64,000 bases of DNA from Pedobacter mendelii. Lineage in GTDB: Bacteria > Bacteroidota > Bacteroidia > Sphingobacteriales > Sphingobacteriaceae. Within the stretch, counting starts at the first letter, position 1; each line of letters begins with the position of its first letter. The notes under the pieces are model-generated. The model searched no databases. It was not told where the DNA came from and saw only the letters and a program-made list of their open reading frames with translations. A program made the position numbers and the translations under genes. Positions 47,689 through 57,558 of this stretch are shown here, one piece after another. The stretch spans positions 186,001 to 250,000 of the forward strand of contig NZ_BMDJ01000001.1 in assembly GCF_014635725.1 (NCBI RefSeq). Reading direction: 5' to 3'.

Positions 47689-50600
47689 TTAAAAATTAGC
47701 ATTTAAACCAAATACGAACGAACGAGCTTGTGGATATACTCCACGATCTATACTAAATGCGTTACCGCTATTGTTTGATCCCAATTCTGGATCGTAACCA
47801 CTGTAACCTGTTATTGTAAATAAATTTTCAGATAATGCATACACTCTGAACTTTTTCAATCCGATTTTATCGGTTAGCGTTTTAGGAATGGTATAACCAA
47901 TCTGGAAAGTTCTCAACCTGAAATAATCTCCCTTTTCTAAATATAATGATGAGAATTTAGTTAAGTTTTTGTTTGGATCTGCATCTGTTAATCTCGGCTG
48001 AGTAGTTGATGGGTTTGTAGGCGTCCATCTGTCTAATCTGGCTGTAGAATAATTTGCATTGGGAATATCTAATCTTCTGATACCCTGGAAAATCATATTT
48101 CCTGCTACACCACTACCAAAAGCAATTAAATCCCAGTTTTTATACGTTAAGTTTATGGTTAAGCCGTATGTAAAGTTTGGTAAACCGTTTCCAATAAAAT
48201 CTCTGTCGCTCTCATTAATAAGGTTATCACCATTTAAGTTGGCAAATTTAACATCACCTGGTTTTGCTAAAGGCTGCAAAGGTTGCCCGTTTGGACCAGT
48301 GTAAGCATTAATTTCTGCTTGTGATTGAAAAATTCCTTGATTTACGTAGCCAAAAAACTCATTATACGAATGGCCGATTTGTGTACGTGTGATGTTTCCT
48401 AAAGTTTGGAAAGTTGCCTGGCTATCATCAATAAAATTAATACCCGGACTCAATTTATCAATCGTGTTTTTAATGAATGAACCATTACCACTAATGTTTA
48501 AACCAAACTGACCAACTTGTTTACGGTAAGAAAGTTCAAACTCCAAACCTTTGTTAGACATGTCTGCAATGTTTGCAGCAGGGCTACCACTACCAATATA
48601 GCCAGGAACAGGTGGGTTTTGAAGAATACCAACCGTTTTCTTTTTATAGATATCTGCCGTTAAAGAGAAATCTTTGAAGATGGTTGCATCGATACCAATA
48701 TTTGTAGATCTGGTTTCTTCCCATTTCAAATCAGGGTTAGCAGATGCATTTGGACTATAACCAATATTAACCACGTTAGCGTTACCAAAAGTGTAGTTTC
48801 TACCACTACCAACGGTTGGTACATAAGCAAAATCGCCAATACCATCGTTACCGGTAACACCATAACTCGCTCTAATTTTTAAAAAGTTTACATAATCATT
48901 TTGAGGGAAGAAATCTTCTTTAGTTGGCACCCAACCAATTTGACCAGATGGGAAATAACCATATTTATTATTAGCGCCAAACCTAGATGAACCATCTCGT
49001 CTGATTAATGCTGAGAATAAATATTTTTCATTATAATCATACGTTAAACGAGAAAATAAGGAGAAGATTTTGTGGTCTGTACCTTCACTACCATCAGATG
49101 TTCTGTTAGCAGCTACAGGTTTAAACCTCATCGAAGCAGAATAAAAATCGGTTGCAGGTACATCAAAGAATGTTGTACTTACACTGCGGCTAAATCCATC
49201 ACTATATGAACCCTGACCAACCAATAAGCTTAAATTATGGTTACCTAATGATTTTGTGTAAGATAAAGTGTTTTCAAGATTGTAAGTAATTACATAATTA
49301 ATGTTTCTCGAAAACTGTGTTCTTGTATTTGTTGTTGATGAATTTAAATAATAGATCGGGTTAAAACCATCACTACCATAAAAAGCCAGTTTAGAGCCTA
49401 AAGTAGAACGGAAACGTAATCCTTTAATTGGCTCAGCTTCTAAAAATGCATTACCAACAATGTTGTGATCCCAGCTGTAATTTCCAATCTGGCGTTTAAT
49501 ACTTGCTAAAGGATTGCTTATTTCTTGCGCAACACGTGTCGAAATTCCATAAGGGAAACCATTTGCATCTCTAAAAACAGGTTGATTGCTATAAGGAGGA
49601 GCATTAAATACTGCTGGATCTGTTATAACTGCCGGTGTAAGGGGATCTAAATTGATAGCCGAACTTAACGGACCACCAAATTCGCTATTTGTATTTCCAA
49701 TACCATTTGTGATAGAGTGGCTATAACCTAAGTTTTCGCCAATGGTTAACCATTTATACAATTTGTGGGTTGAGTTAATACGAATGTTTGCACGATTGTA
49801 TTTTGAAACCTCTGTAGAAACGATACCATCAACTTTGAAATATCCGAAAGATAAGAAGAAAGTAGATTTCTCGCTACCACCACTAATGCTCACTTCGTGA
49901 TTTTGACGAGCAGCGCTATTGTTAAAAATTAACGATTGCCAATCTGTTCCCTCACCTAGTGATGCTGCATTTGGATAAGGTAATGTTGGTGTTGTACCTG
50001 TAAAGTCATTTAGATAAGATTCGTTTCTTAATGTTGCATACTGCGTGGCGTTTAATAGTTCTAATTTTTTAGCCGCACGAGCCACACCATAGTAACCGTT
50101 GTAGGTTAAATTTAAACTTCCGGCTTTACCTTTTTTGGTAGTTACCAAAATTACACCTGATGCTGCACGAGTACCATAAATTGCAGCAGAAGCACCATCT
50201 TTTAATACTTCGATTGATTCGATATCTGACTGGTTTAAATAGCCGATACCACCGTTATCTACCACCACACCATCAATTACCCAAAGTGGATCGTTTTTAC
50301 CGCCAAATGAAGTGAAACCACGTAACCTTACCGTAGATGCGGAACCTGGCTGACCAGATTGTGCGGCAATGGTTAAACCTGAAGTTCTACCTTGTAAGGC
50401 TTGTTCTAAACGCGTTGTAGTAGGTTGATTTTCAAGGTCGGCAGCTTTAACGCTTGAGATAGCACCTGTTACCAAACTTTTCTTTTGTGTACCGTAACCA
50501 ACAACTACAACCTCACTTAAATCTTTAGAATCGGTTAGTAATGAAATGTTAATTTTTCCGCTTGCAGGAATTGTAATGGTTTGCGATACCATACCAATCT

Positions 50601-50829
50601 GGCTAATGGATAATTTTCCGCCTACTGGTGCCTGAATGGTAAATAATCCGTTAGGGTCTGTAGATGCAGCACGAGTTGTGCCATCAACTTTAACAGTAAC
50701 ACCGGGAAGCGGAGCGCCATCTTTCTGGTCTGTTACTTTTCCTGTAACTGTAATATCCTGAGCAAATAATGCCATCGGAAATGCCATGATACAGTAAATG
50801 AAGAATACGAATGTAAATCTTCTTCTCAT
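47689..50829 (-). CDS. SusC/RagA-family TonB-linked outer-membrane transporter (locus 1)
   Basis: 1046 residues. Signal peptide ends near IMAFPMALFAQ. A CarboxypepD_reg-like domain (ITVTGKVTDQKDGAPLPGVT) is followed by the SusC TonB box region SEVVVVGYGTQKKSLVTGAI, the plug (TTRLEQALQGRTSGLTI, STVRLRGFTSFGG, LWVIDGVVVDN, IESIEVLKDGASAAIYG), and a beta-barrel ending in SFVFGLNANF. It imports oligosaccharides captured by SusD using TonB energy. It is the first gene of the operon susC-susD-GH30-GH5, with a consensus promoter and direct repeats upstream. Confidence 0.95.
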   Translation of the reverse strand: MRRRFTFVFFIYCIMAFPMALFAQDITVTGKVTDQKDGAPLPGVTVKVDGTTRAASTDPNGLFTIQAPVGGKLSISQIGMVSQTITIPASGKINISLLTDSKDLSEVVVVGYGTQKKSLVTGAISSVKAADLENQPTTTRLEQALQGRTSGLTIAAQSGQPGSASTVRLRGFTSFGGKNDPLWVIDGVVVDNGGIGYLNQSDIESIEVLKDGASAAIYGTRAASGVILVTTKKGKAGSLNLTYNGYYGVARAAKKLELLNATQYATLRNESYLNDFTGTTPTLPYPNAASLGEGTDWQSLIFNNSAARQNHEVSISGGSEKSTFFLSFGYFKVDGIVSTEVSKYNRANIRINSTHKLYKWLTIGENLGYSHSITNGIGNTNSEFGGPLSSAINLDPLTPAVITDPAVFNAPPYSNQPVFRDANGFPYGISTRVAQEISNPLASIKRQIGNYSWDHNIVGNAFLEAEPIKGLRFRSTLGSKLAFYGSDGFNPIYYLNSSTTNTRTQFSRNINYVITYNLENTLSYTKSLGNHNLSLLVGQGSYSDGFSRSVSTTFFDVPATDFYSASMRFKPVAANRTSDGSEGTDHKIFSLFSRLTYDYNEKYLFSALIRRDGSSRFGANNKYGYFPSGQIGWVPTKEDFFPQNDYVNFLKIRASYGVTGNDGIGDFAYVPTVGSGRNYTFGNANVVNIGYSPNASANPDLKWEETRSTNIGIDATIFKDFSLTADIYKKKTVGILQNPPVPGYIGSGSPAANIADMSNKGLEFELSYRKQVGQFGLNISGNGSFIKNTIDKLSPGINFIDDSQATFQTLGNITRTQIGHSYNEFFGYVNQGIFQSQAEINAYTGPNGQPLQPLAKPGDVKFANLNGDNLINESDRDFIGNGLPNFTYGLTINLTYKNWDLIAFGSGVAGNMIFQGIRRLDIPNANYSTARLDRWTPTNPSTTQPRLTDADPNKNLTKFSSLYLEKGDYFRLRTFQIGYTIPKTLTDKIGLKKFRVYALSENLFTITGYSGYDPELGSNNSGNAFSIDRGVYPQARSFVFGLNANF

Positions 50830-50891
50830 AGAAAATAATTTTAAGTTAATATTTGGTTAGCTAGAGTATGGTTTGGTTCCATAACTCATTT

Positions 50892-50923
50892 CAAATCTAT
50901 GTATGTGATTTTGTTTGATGCAA
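50892..50923 (-). promoter_or_regulatory. susC promoter (-33 TTG, -7 TAGATTTG)
   Basis: On the minus strand TTG at 50923-50921, a 21-bp spacer and TAGATTTG at 50899-50892. Predicted transcription start near 50886, leader about 57 nt. Confidence 0.6.
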
Positions 50924-50940
50924 TTTCGACATGCTACACA

Positions 50941-51001
50941 AACCCTACAAAGCGCAAATTCTAATGATTTAACCCTACTTTTGGCACTACATACACACTA
51001 C
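50941..51001. promoter_or_regulatory. Direct repeats upstream of the susC promoter (activator-site candidate)
   Basis: AACCCTAC occurs at 50941-50948 and again at 50971-50978, exactly 30 bp apart. CACTAC occurs at 50985-50990 and 50996-51001, 11 bp apart, one helical turn. All lie upstream of the -33 element in the gap between the regulator gene and susC, where an activator would bind. Assignment to the neighbouring regulator is inference. Confidence 0.4.
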
Positions 51002-51081
51002 AAAACAAAATTTTACCTCTGATAATCAGACACTTAAAATTTACCTATGAAAATTAAAGCAAACGATAAAATAAGCCCCAA

Positions 51082-54000
51082 TTAGGCCATTTTTTGACGG
51101 GAAATGTCAACCAAAAACTCATAAAGATTGATTTCAGGTTTTAACTGGAGTTTCTTTCTTAACCTATATCGACCAACTTCTACTGCCTTTATGGTAATAT
51201 TCATTAATTGTGCCATTTCTTTTGATGATAAATTCATGCACAGGTAAGCGCAAAATTTTAAATCGTTCTGGCTTAAATCGGGATACAGGTCTTTCAGTTT
51301 GTTAAAGAATTCGGTATTTACATGGTTAAAATGAACACTTAAATGTTCCAATTCCTGGTCTTTCTTTTCTACGTCTTTTATCAAACGAATCAAATGCCTA
51401 AAGCTTGGAGAGTTTTCGGTAATTGCATCATCATTGTTTTTAATTACCGAAGAAATAACTTCTTTTATCTTAGCCAGCACTTTACCCCGTTGTACCAAAT
51501 GCATGGTCATGGTAGAGAGCTCTTTATTTTTGTAGTTTACATCAGCTTCTAATTTTTCATTTTGCAGCCTAACAATTTCCTTTTCCGATCTGTCAATTTC
51601 CAATTGATGCAGGTAACTCATCCTGTCTTGCTCCTTAATGTGCTTTTTCTTCTGCCAAATAATTAATAGCCTTATCAGCAATATAAAAATAATCAAGTAA
51701 AGAATCTTCATCCAAATGGTATTATACCATGCAGGCAATATGCTAAAAGTATAACTCACCACTTCCGATTCGTTACCAACATCGGTTCTACCCTTTACGT
51801 TAAAGGTGTATTTCCCTGCAGGTAAATTCGTGTAATCTTTTTCGCTTTTATTGTTCCATGCCGACCATTCATCATCAAAACCAACCAGCTGATAGCTAAA
51901 TTTTGTATTTTTCTCATGCTCAAAAAGTGTTGAAGCAAATTCAAAATGTATAGAGTTTAAAGCATTTTTATATTCCGGTATTTTAGCTAAATCTTGATTG
52001 GCAGAGAGCGCGCCACTTTTTAAAAAATAACCACCAAACACAGTGCTGTCCTTTTGAGAAAGCAATTTAACACTACCAATTACCACCTTTGGTGTTGAAA
52101 TATTATCTAAATATTTATCGTAATTAATGTGATATGCGCCTTTATTTGCGCCAATAAAAACGTTTTCATTATCAAGGGTATAAATGTTTTCGAAGCCACC
52201 AACAACTTTTCCATCTAACTCTGGCAAGTAAAATATACTAAATGCATTTGAACCCGAAGGTTTATGAAAATCGATGATGCCAACTTTCTTATTGCTTACA
52301 AACCATACATTACCTTCATTATCCTCCTTTAAATATTGAATAGCAATTTTATTTAAAGCATTGCCAAACATTTTAACCCTCGAAAATCGATTTAGCTTTT
52401 GATCGTATTCGTAAATCCCATCAATTGTTGCAATAACTACCCTATTTTTAATTCGATAAACATAGTTGTACAACTTAAAAGGCAAGCCATTTTTATCAGA
52501 AAAAAGTGTGGTTTTAATTACCTTACTCCTATCATCCGATAATTGGATTTTGTATACACCGTGATAAGGATGTGAAGCCCAGATGTTGTCATCATTATCC
52601 ACAACAATAAACCGCAGCGTTTCTGAAATACCTTTAATTTCTCCACCGTTTTTAAATACACCATTGGTATAGTTTATTTTTTGCAAGCCCAAATAAGTAC
52701 CAGCAAGAACGTTTTTTGCAGGAAAAACATTCTCCAAAGGCTGAAACATCCAGGTTCCTGGTAATGAATAAATAGGTGTTGCAACATTGTTGTTTATAAT
52801 CGATGAACCATCTTCATGAGCCATGATAAGCTGGTTGTTGATTTCATCCAAGCCCCAAACCTGGCCTTTGGTATTTTTTACCTCTTCGAAATTTACTGGT
52901 GATAAACTTAAATCTAGACTATTGGTATTTAGCTTTGAAGTATAAAGACCATTGGAAGTAGCTACATAAATATTCTGATTAACTTTTCTAAAAGCGTAAC
53001 TGGTAATTTGCTTATTTCTATCAGGAGATATACTTTTAATAGCACTATTTATGGCTACGTAGGCAATTCCATCATCAAGCGCAAGCCACATATTTTTATC
53101 ATAATCCAGCAAAATCCCTCTAACGTTATTGTTCTGTAAACCCTCCCTATAATTATATTTTTGCACCAATTCGCCATGTTTATTCATGAGGTAAACTCCA
53201 CCAGATGTGGTACCTACGGCGTAAAGATTTTTATTTATCTGGTTGGCGAAAAAGATTCTATCGTTAAAAAAAATATTATCGAGCTTTGTAACTAAAGGCA
53301 AAAGCTGATTATTATGTAGGAGGAAAAAACCCTTCTTTAGGGTAGATACCAATAATGTATCACCACTATAAGTACAAATAGATGTGATGGATGATTGCTT
53401 TAGAACCTCATCTGTACATACAGGCTTCCAAAGTTCTTTGTCGTAAACCAACAAGCCCGAATTTTTAGATTGAGCATAAATTTTATTATTTGCTTTCCCT
53501 AAAAACGACCAAGATTCTGAAGGCTTGTAAGCTTTGATTACATCATCCTTAAAATGTAAAACAAGATTTACAGAACGAAAAAAAACTTCATCGTTAATGA
53601 TGGAAATATCCCAGATATCGGCAATCTTGCGCAAATTTTCTGGCACCAAATCCAGCAATGAATGATATTTTAAAATGCCATGATCATCAGGAAAGAAATA
53701 ACCGATTTCATCTTGTGCACCAACATAAATTCTGTTTTTAGAATCAATACCTAGCGAACGGACAGAAGTAAAATTTGGCAGACGATATAAATTCCAAAAG
53801 CGCCCGTTGAAAGTTAATAACCCCTCATTGTTGCCAAAGTAAAGTATTCCGTTTTTATCTTGCTGAACATCCCAATTTTGCACACCACCATTATATTGCT
53901 CATTATTATAATTAACAACTTGCGGTATGCCAAGCAAATCTTGTGCGTATGATGAAAATGAGGCAATAAAAAAAACTAAAGCAAGCAGGAATTTTCTCAT
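51082..54000 (-). CDS. Transmembrane beta-propeller/Y_Y_Y sensor with a LuxR-type HTH
   Basis: 972 residues. Signal peptide 1-19 (MRKFLLALVFFIASFSSYA). Residues about 20-640 contain two-component-regulator propeller repeats (NWDVQQDKNGILYFGNNEGL, VRGILLDYDKNMWLALDDGI, IDSKNRIYVGAQDEIGYF). A Y_Y_Y domain spans about 685-755 (KFSYQLVGFDDEWSAWNNKS...YTNLPAGKYTFNVKG). One transmembrane helix lies at about 762-782, then a coiled coil (about 785-850), then a LuxR/GerE-type HTH at about 909-952 (SQNDLKFCAYLCMNLSSKEM, ITIKAVEVGRYRLRKKL). No kinase or receiver is present, so it joins external sensing to DNA binding in one chain. It lies directly upstream of susC in the same direction and is its likely activator. 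Confidence 0.9.
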   Translation of the reverse strand: MRKFLLALVFFIASFSSYAQDLLGIPQVVNYNNEQYNGGVQNWDVQQDKNGILYFGNNEGLLTFNGRFWNLYRLPNFTSVRSLGIDSKNRIYVGAQDEIGYFFPDDHGILKYHSLLDLVPENLRKIADIWDISIINDEVFFRSVNLVLHFKDDVIKAYKPSESWSFLGKANNKIYAQSKNSGLLVYDKELWKPVCTDEVLKQSSITSICTYSGDTLLVSTLKKGFFLLHNNQLLPLVTKLDNIFFNDRIFFANQINKNLYAVGTTSGGVYLMNKHGELVQKYNYREGLQNNNVRGILLDYDKNMWLALDDGIAYVAINSAIKSISPDRNKQITSYAFRKVNQNIYVATSNGLYTSKLNTNSLDLSLSPVNFEEVKNTKGQVWGLDEINNQLIMAHEDGSSIINNNVATPIYSLPGTWMFQPLENVFPAKNVLAGTYLGLQKINYTNGVFKNGGEIKGISETLRFIVVDNDDNIWASHPYHGVYKIQLSDDRSKVIKTTLFSDKNGLPFKLYNYVYRIKNRVVIATIDGIYEYDQKLNRFSRVKMFGNALNKIAIQYLKEDNEGNVWFVSNKKVGIIDFHKPSGSNAFSIFYLPELDGKVVGGFENIYTLDNENVFIGANKGAYHINYDKYLDNISTPKVVIGSVKLLSQKDSTVFGGYFLKSGALSANQDLAKIPEYKNALNSIHFEFASTLFEHEKNTKFSYQLVGFDDEWSAWNNKSEKDYTNLPAGKYTFNVKGRTDVGNESEVVSYTFSILPAWYNTIWMKILYLIIFILLIRLLIIWQKKKHIKEQDRMSYLHQLEIDRSEKEIVRLQNEKLEADVNYKNKELSTMTMHLVQRGKVLAKIKEVISSVIKNNDDAITENSPSFRHLIRLIKDVEKKDQELEHLSVHFNHVNTEFFNKLKDLYPDLSQNDLKFCAYLCMNLSSKEMAQLMNITIKAVEVGRYRLRKKLQLKPEINLYEFLVDISRQKMA

Positions 54001-54022
54001 GGTTAGAAAAGGAGGATTTATA

Positions 54023-54030
54023 CAAAAATA
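54023..54030 (-). promoter_or_regulatory. -7 box (TATTTTTG) for the propeller regulator
   Basis: A perfect match on the minus strand, 22 bp before the ATG. No clear -33. Confidence 0.45.
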
Positions 54031-54068
54031 GCTATATAAATTTAATTCTCTAACCCTGTAAAAACGTT

Positions 54069-54728
54069 TTACTTTTTAATAAGGTAAGGTTTAACCGCCT
54101 TTTGCCAAATTGCATAACCTTCAGCATTCATGTGCAGCATATCCCCTACAAAAAGTTCATTGCGGGATTTACCATCCTTAAGCATTTGCGGGAAAATATC
54201 AATAAAAGAAGTATTCTGTTCGCCTGATAAAAATTGCTTAATAAGCTCGTTGGATGCTAGGGCTTTGGCTCTAAATTTATCACGACTTGGACTTGGCTTA
54301 ATAGAAATATAGGCAATTGGTGTGTTCGGCAATTTAGCCCTGATGGCTTTAAACAATGCTTTGGTTCTATTCAGAACCGTATCTGCAGTTACATTATCGT
54401 TAACAATATCATTTTCGCCAACATAAAGTACAATTTGGCGAGGTTGGTAAGGAAAAACAACATCATTCAAATAAAAAGTAATATCATTTATTACTGCACC
54501 ACCAATACCACGATTTAAGGCATTGTATTTTGCAAAAACCTGCGTTAAATCATCCCACTTCCTGATAGATGAACTGCCCACAAAAAGTACAGGATTAACC
54601 GGTGTTTTAAACAGCTGATCGTATTTTTTTATCGTTTGCACATCATCCCAAAAGGGTGGCTTATTTTGAGCGAATGATTTCGATATAAATAAAGAGATTA
54701 GCGCTATTAACAGAAGGGACTTTTTCAT
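54069..54728 (-). CDS. Secreted SGNH/GDSL-family hydrolase
   Basis: 219 residues. Signal peptide MKKSLLLIALISLFISKSFA. The four SGNH blocks are visible: catalytic Ser in VLFVGSSSIRKWDD, Gly in ALNRGIGGAVINDI, Asn in VLYVGENDIVND and the Asp-x-x-His of FVGDMLHMNAEGYAIW. Such enzymes remove acetyl or other acyl groups from glycans or act on lipids. Its place between a glycan-sensing regulator and a GDPD suggests glycan deacylation, which is inference. A 250-bp AT-rich gap (54729-54978) with nothing recognised precedes it on the GDPD side. Confidence 0.88.
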   Translation of the reverse strand: MKKSLLLIALISLFISKSFAQNKPPFWDDVQTIKKYDQLFKTPVNPVLFVGSSSIRKWDDLTQVFAKYNALNRGIGGAVINDITFYLNDVVFPYQPRQIVLYVGENDIVNDNVTADTVLNRTKALFKAIRAKLPNTPIAYISIKPSPSRDKFRAKALASNELIKQFLSGEQNTSFIDIFPQMLKDGKSRNELFVGDMLHMNAEGYAIWQKAVKPYLIKK

Positions 54729-54978
54729 TTTGGTTAGTTTTCTTATGACTTACAAAGTTGGCAATCCCAATGAATTAATCAAACTAATATTAACCTGATT
54801 AATTAACTTCTTTTGGGGTAATTCTTATTTTACTTTTCGAGTTAGTGAGGGATATGGAACATTTAACTCAATAGTATACCGTAGGCTTTTGGAAAGTAAG
54901 CTTTTAGTTTTGAAGGTATTTTGCAATGCCACTATTTTAAAACAAGTTTCACCTATTAATTATTAACTGATAAAGTAA

Positions 54979-55887
54979 TTATTTATGATATAATCCTGAT
55001 TGTTTTAGATAAATAAGCAAATCTGTGGGCCTATCTGTTTGCAGTATTGATGGTTTTTTAGCGATTAACCAACCCCAGCTTTCCGTTTTTTGGTTTTGTT
55101 CTACTGCCCTATCATCATCATGACCACCATTTAAAGATGGCCATAAACTGTTAAGCCAAACAACTTGTTTTTTTGCTATTTCCGGTATAGTATTTAGATT
55201 TTTCAAAGTATCTGTATCGAAAATTGGCTGAATAATACTTTTCTTATTTGGCAAGTAGCTGTTTAAAATCGAAGTTACATCATCCCTTTTCATGTTAACC
55301 ACAACCATAAGGTAAGCTTCATCTGGAATAGCTTCATTACTTTTTAATTTTGTATAATCAATATTATCTCCAACATTAACAATAGCTTGGTTTAATGTAC
55401 CTGTTTCCTGAAGAATATTGAAAACCTCTTTTAAGTGGTCGTTACCTTTATCTACATTAATAATAATTTTACCTTTTGCTGCAAGCATCATCTCCTCCAT
55501 TGTTGGAATGCCATGAGGGGTTATTCTGCCAAGTCCATTTTTTAATTTGAATTTCCTGATTTCCTGTAACGTATAATCACTAACCTTACCTTTTGCGTTT
55601 GTTGTTCTGTCTATGGTATTATCGTGCATTACCACCATCTGGCTGTCTTTAGTCATCTTCACATCAAGCTCCATAATATCAAAACCTTTTTCGATACTAT
55701 TTAAAAGCGCTTTCATAGAGTTTTCAGGTGCATTTCTCCAATCACCACGATGAGCAGCAACTAAAATTTCTTTATTATTTTTATTAAAAACCGAAGCAAG
55801 TTTTTTATCAGGATTTTGTGCATTAACACCCAGAATAGCAAATGCCAAAACAAAGGTTAGGTATACTATTTTAATTAATTTTTTCAT
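54979..55887 (-). CDS. Glycerophosphodiester phosphodiesterase-family protein, exported
   Basis: 302 residues. Signal peptide MKKLIKIVYLTFVLAFAILGVNA. The full GDPD active site is present: His46-Arg47 in VAAHRGDWRNAPENS, Glu73 and Asp75 in IMELDVKMTKD, and His88 in MVVMHDNTIDRTTNAKGKVS. A later metal ligand lies in IIINVDKG. Late motifs are weaker than in UgpQ (ESWGWLIAKKPSILQTDRP). It hydrolyses glycerophosphodiesters to glycerol-3-phosphate and an alcohol in the periplasm. It lies 134 bp after susD of locus 2 and may belong to that unit. It contrasts with the histidine-less relative at 15110-15994. Confidence 0.9.
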   Translation of the reverse strand: MKKLIKIVYLTFVLAFAILGVNAQNPDKKLASVFNKNNKEILVAAHRGDWRNAPENSMKALLNSIEKGFDIMELDVKMTKDSQMVVMHDNTIDRTTNAKGKVSDYTLQEIRKFKLKNGLGRITPHGIPTMEEMMLAAKGKIIINVDKGNDHLKEVFNILQETGTLNQAIVNVGDNIDYTKLKSNEAIPDEAYLMVVVNMKRDDVTSILNSYLPNKKSIIQPIFDTDTLKNLNTIPEIAKKQVVWLNSLWPSLNGGHDDDRAVEQNQKTESWGWLIAKKPSILQTDRPTDLLIYLKQSGLYHK

Positions 55888-56020
55888 TTATTACCTACAA
55901 AAGAATGTATTTATGAAATATTTATATTTCTGAAAAATTGTAATTCCTAATTTAATTGGGAATCCTAATGCTAAAAACTATCTCTATTAGGATTCCCAAA
56001 TTTATCAGAATGATGTGAAT

Positions 56021-57547
56021 CTAATAACCAGGATTTTGATACATTTTCGCGGGATCCAACTTTACTTCATCAAACGGAATCGGATAATACCGATCTTTTG
56101 TAGTTACATTAGATAGTTTCGCAATGCCATAAGAAGCCTGTGTTTTAGCTTTTAAATAAGTTGCCAACTCTGTCGCGGTAAAGTTTCTGATTAAATCGAA
56201 CCATCTCTGGTGTTCAAAAGCAAGTTCAGCACGTCTTTCATGTAAAATAGCCAGTTTCATTGTAGGGAATTTAGTAACATAAGCCGGATCAGTTTTAGCA
56301 ACAACATAAAGTGGTCTCCCGGCTCTTACTCTTACCATATCCAGATATTGTGTTGCCAAAGCATCATTTCCCTGAAGGTTAGCTACCTCAGACAGCATTA
56401 AAATTACATCTGCATAACGCATCAAAATACAATCGTTACCACCATAGCCATTAACAGTTGCCGCAGCACTTGCATCACGGAATTTTGTAACGAACCAATC
56501 TTTAACGTTGGCATCATTAGCATATTTTACCGAAAAATCTTTACGTAAATCGCCGGTTTCGTACTCGTTGATTAAATCGAGTTTAACATTCCCACCGATG
56601 CCTGTAGAAACTTTTAAAGAGTTAATGGTTTCGCCACGTGCCTGGTTATTGGCCGCTATGCTTGAGCTATAATTAAGGTCGCCCTGCTTGTAAGAAATCT
56701 GAAAAATCAATTCTTTACAAGTTGTTTTTTTAGCCACATCGAAAACATCGGCATAAGGAATTTCAGATAAACTTCCGAAAGCACGCATGTTATATGCCGC
56801 CAGTAAATATGTATTTGCACTTGCTAAATTTTCAGTTTTACTAGCCGAAAGCGTCGCAGCCATGGTTAAATAAACCTTACCCAAATAGGCATTTATTGCC
56901 GCTTTAGATGTGCGCCCAATTCCTGACACAGGCTGGAAGTTTGGTAAATCACTATTTAAAGCATCTTTTAAGTCCAATACGATTTGTGCGTAAACATCAG
57001 CTTCAGGCACACGATATGTACTAGCTGTTACCTCCTCAGTAGTTGAAAGCTGTTTGGTTACCAAAGGTACCGGACCCCATTTTCTAACCAATTCAAAATA
57101 CATAATGGCTCTGATGAACTTTGCTTCAGCGCTGTAAATATTTTTATTTGCAACAGTTGTAAATGTAGCCTTATCAATATTAGAAAGTATAACATTACTT
57201 CGTGTAATTGATTGGTAAAGCGCCAGCCAATGTGTCTTTAAGTACGAATTACTTGGCAACAAGGAGAAATCGTTAAACTGAAATGGCTCACCTGCATTAC
57301 TCTGGTTATCGTTACGACCGGCATCATCCGATCGTTCATCAGTAAACAAGCCACTATTTTCGCCAATGGTATTGCTGCTCCTTAACGATTGGTAAGCACC
57401 ATTTACGGCAAGCAATACATCGTTTTCTGTTTTAAAATAATTTTCAACCGTAACAGCATTTGGGTTGGTTTGTTGCAAAAATTCTTTTTTACATGAACTT
57501 AAAGCCAAAACGATGCTCAAAGCCGGAAATAAAATATATTTTTTCAT
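56021..57547 (-). CDS. SusD/RagB-family lipoprotein (locus 2)
   Basis: 508 residues. Lipobox IVLALSSC. SusD features: FLQQTNPNAVTVENYFKTEN, DVLLAVNGAYQSLRS, EAKFIRAIMYFELVRKWGPVPLV, AAINAYLGKVYLTMAATLSA, MVRVRAGRPLYV, LHERRAELAFEHQRWFDLIRNF and the end YYPIPFDEVKLDPAKMYQNPGY. It forms a pair with the SusC gene 11 bp upstream. No glycoside hydrolase follows; the next gene is a GDPD, so the ligand may be a phosphodiester-containing molecule (inference). Confidence 0.94.
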   Translation of the reverse strand: MKKYILFPALSIVLALSSCKKEFLQQTNPNAVTVENYFKTENDVLLAVNGAYQSLRSSNTIGENSGLFTDERSDDAGRNDNQSNAGEPFQFNDFSLLPSNSYLKTHWLALYQSITRSNVILSNIDKATFTTVANKNIYSAEAKFIRAIMYFELVRKWGPVPLVTKQLSTTEEVTASTYRVPEADVYAQIVLDLKDALNSDLPNFQPVSGIGRTSKAAINAYLGKVYLTMAATLSASKTENLASANTYLLAAYNMRAFGSLSEIPYADVFDVAKKTTCKELIFQISYKQGDLNYSSSIAANNQARGETINSLKVSTGIGGNVKLDLINEYETGDLRKDFSVKYANDANVKDWFVTKFRDASAAATVNGYGGNDCILMRYADVILMLSEVANLQGNDALATQYLDMVRVRAGRPLYVVAKTDPAYVTKFPTMKLAILHERRAELAFEHQRWFDLIRNFTATELATYLKAKTQASYGIAKLSNVTTKDRYYPIPFDEVKLDPAKMYQNPGY

Positions 57548-57558
57548 TTTAGTAAATT

